Shown here piece after piece: positions 6,521 to 8,523 of a DNA stretch of 8,523 nt. Both the position numbers and the translations under genes were made by a program. Each line of letters begins with the position of its first letter. Position 1 is the first letter of the stretch. The notes under the pieces are model-generated. The model was not told the origin of the DNA and made no database searches. It saw only the letters and a program-made list of their open reading frames with translations. This DNA is from Desulfobacula sp. Its GTDB lineage: Bacteria; Desulfobacterota; Desulfobacteria; Desulfobacterales; Desulfobacteraceae. The stretch covers positions 1 to 8,523 of the forward strand of contig JABIYQ010000385.1 in the NCBI GenBank assembly GCA_018702715.1, read 5' to 3'.

Positions 6521-7888
6521 ATGCTACCCCAACAAAATAAACAAAGCGATTTATCAAGACTCAGAAAAGATGCCATGGATATTTTCCAGTCCGGTCTTTT
6601 ATCAGCAGATCCTGCCATTGCAATTCAACGCCATTTAAAGCTTTGTAAAAATATACTTACCATTTGGGATTCCACATTTGGTGATTCCACATTTGATCTT
6701 GATAGCTTTGAAGAAATCCTGGTTATTGGAGCAGGAAAAGCCGGGGCTGCCATGGCAAAAGAACTTGAAAACATTCTGGGTTCAAGGATTTCCAGGGGAA
6801 GTATTAATGTAAAATATGATCACATTGCAAGTCTTAAAACCATTGAACTGGTTGAGGCGGGCCACCCCATTCCAGATGGAAACGGCAGGATCGGGGCAAA
6901 AAAACTTTTTGAGATGGCAAAAAATGCCCATGAAAAAACGCTTGTTTTCTGCCTTATTTCAGGTGGCGGCTCTGCGCTGTCACCTTTGCCCTTTGATGGC
7001 ATATCACTGGCCCAAAAACAGGAAACAACCAAAGTTCTGCTGGACTGTGGTGCCAGAATTCATGAAATAAATACCATCCGCAAACATCTTTCCCTTATTA
7101 AGGGTGGCGGACTTGCAAAAGCAGCATATCCTGCAAGTATAATTTCTTTGATACTGTCCGATGTTGTGGGTGATGATCTTGATATAATCGCTTCAGGGCT
7201 CACCGTTCCCGATTCGGGCACGTTTAAAGACTGTAAACAGATCATTGCATCATATGATATCGCTTCAAAACTGCCCCAAAATGTCCTGGATCATATCAAC
7301 AAAGGATGTAATGGACAAATTCCTGAAACTCCCAAGCCTGATGACCCATATTTTAAAAAAGTTAAGAACCTGATCATCGGGAACAATTTTAATACACTCA
7401 TCGCTGCCAGAGCCAAAGCTGAGTCATTAGGATATAACACAATAATTTTATCTTCTTTGATTGAGGGAGAGACAAGGGATATTGCAAAGATGCACGCAGC
7501 CATTGCAAAGGAAACCCTTAAAACAGGCAATCCTGTTCCATTGCCGGCATGCATCATTTCAGGCGGTGAAACAATCGTTACCATGGATCATCATGGGCTT
7601 GGCGGGCGAAATCAGGAATTTGTTCTGGCATCTGCCATTGAGATCGCAGGAGAAAACAATGTAATTGTTCTTTCCTGCGGAACAGATGGTACAGACGGCC
7701 CAACTGATGCAGCTGGCGCTATGGCAGATGGCAATACCCTTAAAAGGGCACGGGATCTGGGAATATCTGCGAAAAAATTTTTAAGGGAGCATGATTCATA
7801 TCATTTTTTTAAAATACTTGATGATCTCATCATCACCGGTCCCACCCATACAAATGTCATGGATCTGCGAATTTTTCTCATAAAATGA
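6521..7888 (+). CDS. gckA: Glycerate 2-kinase (DUF4147/MOFRL family)
   Basis: A 455-aa cytoplasmic kinase that phosphorylates D-glycerate with ATP, in this family to 2-phosphoglycerate, which enters lower glycolysis. The N-terminal DUF4147 domain shows VIGAGKAGAAMA (68-79) with the expected catalytic Lys73, EAGHPIPDGNG (112-122), LISGGGSAL (145-153), a K-x4-IKGGGLA stretch (188-199) and SDVVGDDLDIIASG (213-226). The C-terminal MOFRL domain shows ISGGET (346-351), GGRNQEF (361-367) with the expected catalytic Arg363, CGTDGTDGPTDAAGA (387-400) and GPTHTNVMDLRIF (440-452). Length and motif order are normal. A small tandem duplication (DSTFG/DSTFD) sits at residues 50-59. Start: ATG with AAGGA (6508-6512) 8 nt upstream. 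It lies 47 nt after larA on the same strand and is probably co-transcribed with it. Confidence 0.93.
   Translation: MLPQQNKQSDLSRLRKDAMDIFQSGLLSADPAIAIQRHLKLCKNILTIWDSTFGDSTFDLDSFEEILVIGAGKAGAAMAKELENILGSRISRGSINVKYDHIASLKTIELVEAGHPIPDGNGRIGAKKLFEMAKNAHEKTLVFCLISGGGSALSPLPFDGISLAQKQETTKVLLDCGARIHEINTIRKHLSLIKGGGLAKAAYPASIISLILSDVVGDDLDIIASGLTVPDSGTFKDCKQIIASYDIASKLPQNVLDHINKGCNGQIPETPKPDDPYFKKVKNLIIGNNFNTLIAARAKAESLGYNTIILSSLIEGETRDIAKMHAAIAKETLKTGNPVPLPACIISGGETIVTMDHHGLGGRNQEFVLASAIEIAGENNVIVLSCGTDGTDGPTDAAGAMADGNTLKRARDLGISAKKFLREHDSYHFFKILDDLIITGPTHTNVMDLRIFLIK
6668..6695 (+). repeat. Tandem 15-bp duplication within the glycerate kinase gene
   Basis: The 13-mer GATTCCACATTTG occurs at 6668-6680 and again at 6683-6695, a 15-bp period. 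It keeps the frame and encodes DSTFG followed by DSTFD (residues 50-59), before the first conserved motif. It is probably a harmless recent duplication in a linker. Confidence 0.7.
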
Positions 7889-7930
7889 TTTTAAATAATG
7901 TCATAACCCACAGCACCATTTTATCAGGTC

Positions 7931-7962
7931 TTGCTAAAGATATTCTTTTATGACTTTAGCAA
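7931..7962. terminator. 9-bp stem-loop between convergent genes, possible weak terminator
   Basis: TTGCTAAAG (7931-7939) pairs perfectly with CTTTAGCAA (7954-7962) around a 14-nt loop. It lies 42 nt after the glycerate kinase stop and includes the stop codon of the convergent small ORF. The stem is AT-rich and neither strand shows a clear U-tract after it, so a rho-independent terminator is uncertain. The right arm belongs to a motif repeated at 8139-8147. Confidence 0.35.
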
Positions 7963-8111
7963 AACCTTGGACTTGGAACACTATTTGAATAATTACCTTT
8001 GCATCGGGGATAATCATCACCCCATTCGAAAGCGAACGTAAAATCCCCTGCAATCACTGGTGATGCCAGGACGAAAAAAACAAAAAGTATAATGCTGCAT
8101 TTTTTTAGCAT
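7956..8111 (-). CDS. 51-aa secreted peptide, possibly the truncated start of a longer secreted protein
   Basis: A short ORF with an excellent ribosome site (TCACCTCC on plus, GGAGGTGA on minus, 8114-8121) 5 nt before ATG 8111. The in-frame ATGs further upstream lack such a site. Residues 1-21 form a typical Sec signal peptide: the basic MLKK start, a hydrophobic core, and a likely cut after ASPVIA (residue 21). The predicted mature part is about 30 residues, acidic and aromatic at first (FTFAFEWGDD, 24-33), with Cys37 and Cys51. From memory, the pattern F-x-W-G-x(3)-P-x-C ... N-x-V-x-S-P-x-F resembles the N-terminus of small secreted proteins of about 120 aa (PEBP/YbhB-like). If that is right, the gene is cut off just after the SPRF segment, exactly where a repeated 9-bp motif supplies the stop. 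It may instead be a genuine small periplasmic peptide. Function unknown. Confidence 0.5.
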   Translation of the reverse strand: MLKKCSIILFVFFVLASPVIAGDFTFAFEWGDDYPRCKGNYSNSVPSPRFC

Positions 8112-8148
8112 TTTCACCTCCATGATTTGATAATTAATCTTTAGCAAG

Positions 8149-8404
8149 GCAGACCCGCCGCTTTCAGGTAAATATATTGAGTTGAATTTAGAGAAATAGG
8201 TTTGATTAAGATTGTCAGAAAATAAAATTGAATTTTAACACCGGTTTCAGCTGCGCTGTAAACATTCGTTAGGGATTGAAAACTTATTAATTGGCTTTCC
8301 ATTCTGTACATTATTTAATATTTTCCCGCAATTTTGATCATTTTGTCTTTATTAATAGATCAAATAAAAATCCGATAAAATACAAGATCTTTTTTTATTT
8401 TCAC
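8149..8404. other. AT-rich noncoding stretch
   Basis: No convincing gene is visible in these 256 bases. Weak inverted repeats are present: TTTGATC/GATCAAA (8333-8339, 8358-8364), and an A/T-only pair AAATAAAAA/TTTTTATTT (8362-8370, 8392-8400). The second lies just past the stop of the minus-strand gene entering from the right and could act as its terminator, though an all-AT stem would be weak. The promoter of the small secreted ORF should lie at the left of this region. Confidence 0.4.
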
Positions 8405-8523
8405 TTATTTTTCTTTATTCAAATTCTTATTGGAGATCAAGTCCTTTAAAGAAACTATTCGATATCGGTCAGTTTTTGCCAACTCTTCCTTTAAGTCTAA
8501 AATATAAGGTTTATCGAACTGGC
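8405..8523 (-). CDS. C-terminal end of an unidentified gene running off the window
   Basis: On the minus strand one frame stays open from the right edge for 38 codons and ends in TAA at 8405-8407. The other two frames close within a few codons of the edge. The translation is hydrophilic and charged, with amphipathic-helix character (for example YILDLKEELAKTDRYRIVSL) and a Lys/Asn-rich tail, which looks like a real soluble protein end. No family can be named from this fragment, and an open frame this short could occur by chance. Confidence 0.45.
   Translation of the reverse strand, partial: QFDKPYILDLKEELAKTDRYRIVSLKDLISNKNLNKEK

Larger units (their letters stand above)
7930..8148. repeat. 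12-bp inverted repeat bracketing the small secreted ORF
   Basis: CTTGCTAAAGAT (7930-7941) is the perfect inverse of ATCTTTAGCAAG (8137-8148). The two copies flank the 51-aa ORF and its ribosome site. A third, 9-bp copy (CTTTAGCAA, 7954-7962) lies over the ORF's stop codon. The arrangement may reflect a small mobile or rearranged segment of about 219 bp, or chance in AT-rich DNA. Confidence 0.4.

Noticed and set aside
8122..8165. Sigma-54-type promoter before the small secreted ORF (GGGTCTGCC then TTGC on the minus strand)
   Set aside because: The GG-to-GC spacing is 9 rather than the required 10 and the flanking consensus is missing.
8255..8281. Sequence ending in GGGATTGAAAAC resembling a CRISPR repeat end
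   Set aside because: It occurs once only, with no repeated copies or spacer periodicity and no cas genes in the window.

Overview
The window is ordinary-looking, fairly AT-rich bacterial DNA with six full-length protein genes, one short secreted-peptide gene that looks cut short, and a gene end running off the right edge. No rRNA, tRNA, CRISPR array or transposase is visible. The gene set (a reductive-dehalogenase-type corrinoid/Fe-S protein, a QueG-like Fe-S protein, a LarA-type nickel racemase and a DUF4147/MOFRL glycerate kinase) suits an anaerobe with corrinoid and nickel enzymes. A sulfate-reducing Desulfobacterota of the Desulfobacteraceae type is my best guess, but it is inference only.

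Left block (28-4915, all minus strand). In transcription order it holds a 266-aa QueG/RdhA-superfamily double [4Fe-4S] protein, an MFS transporter, a 348-bp gap, a 391-aa reductive-dehalogenase family protein and a second MFS transporter. This reads as two consecutive two-gene modules, each an Fe-S oxidoreductase of the RdhA/QueG superfamily followed by an MFS carrier. The gap between the modules contains a compact 174-bp element with symmetrical terminal inverted repeats and a possible TTA target duplication, which looks like a MITE.

Middle and right block (5163-7888, plus strand). A 241-bp divergent intergenic region separates the left block from a two-gene operon: a LarA-family nickel-dependent 2-hydroxyacid racemase/epimerase with all expected cofactor and catalytic residues, then a glycerate 2-kinase 47 bp downstream. 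The simplest joint reading is that LarA interconverts the stereoisomers of a 2-hydroxyacid, plausibly glycerate, and the kinase traps the D form as 2-phosphoglycerate for lower glycolysis. One of the MFS carriers could import the acid. The cofactor genes larB, larC and larE are not here.

Right end (7889-8523). A 51-aa signal-peptide ORF on the minus strand resembles the N-terminus of a longer secreted family. It stops inside a 9-bp repeat that occurs three times around it. AT-rich noncoding DNA follows, then the last 38 codons of an unidentified minus-strand gene.
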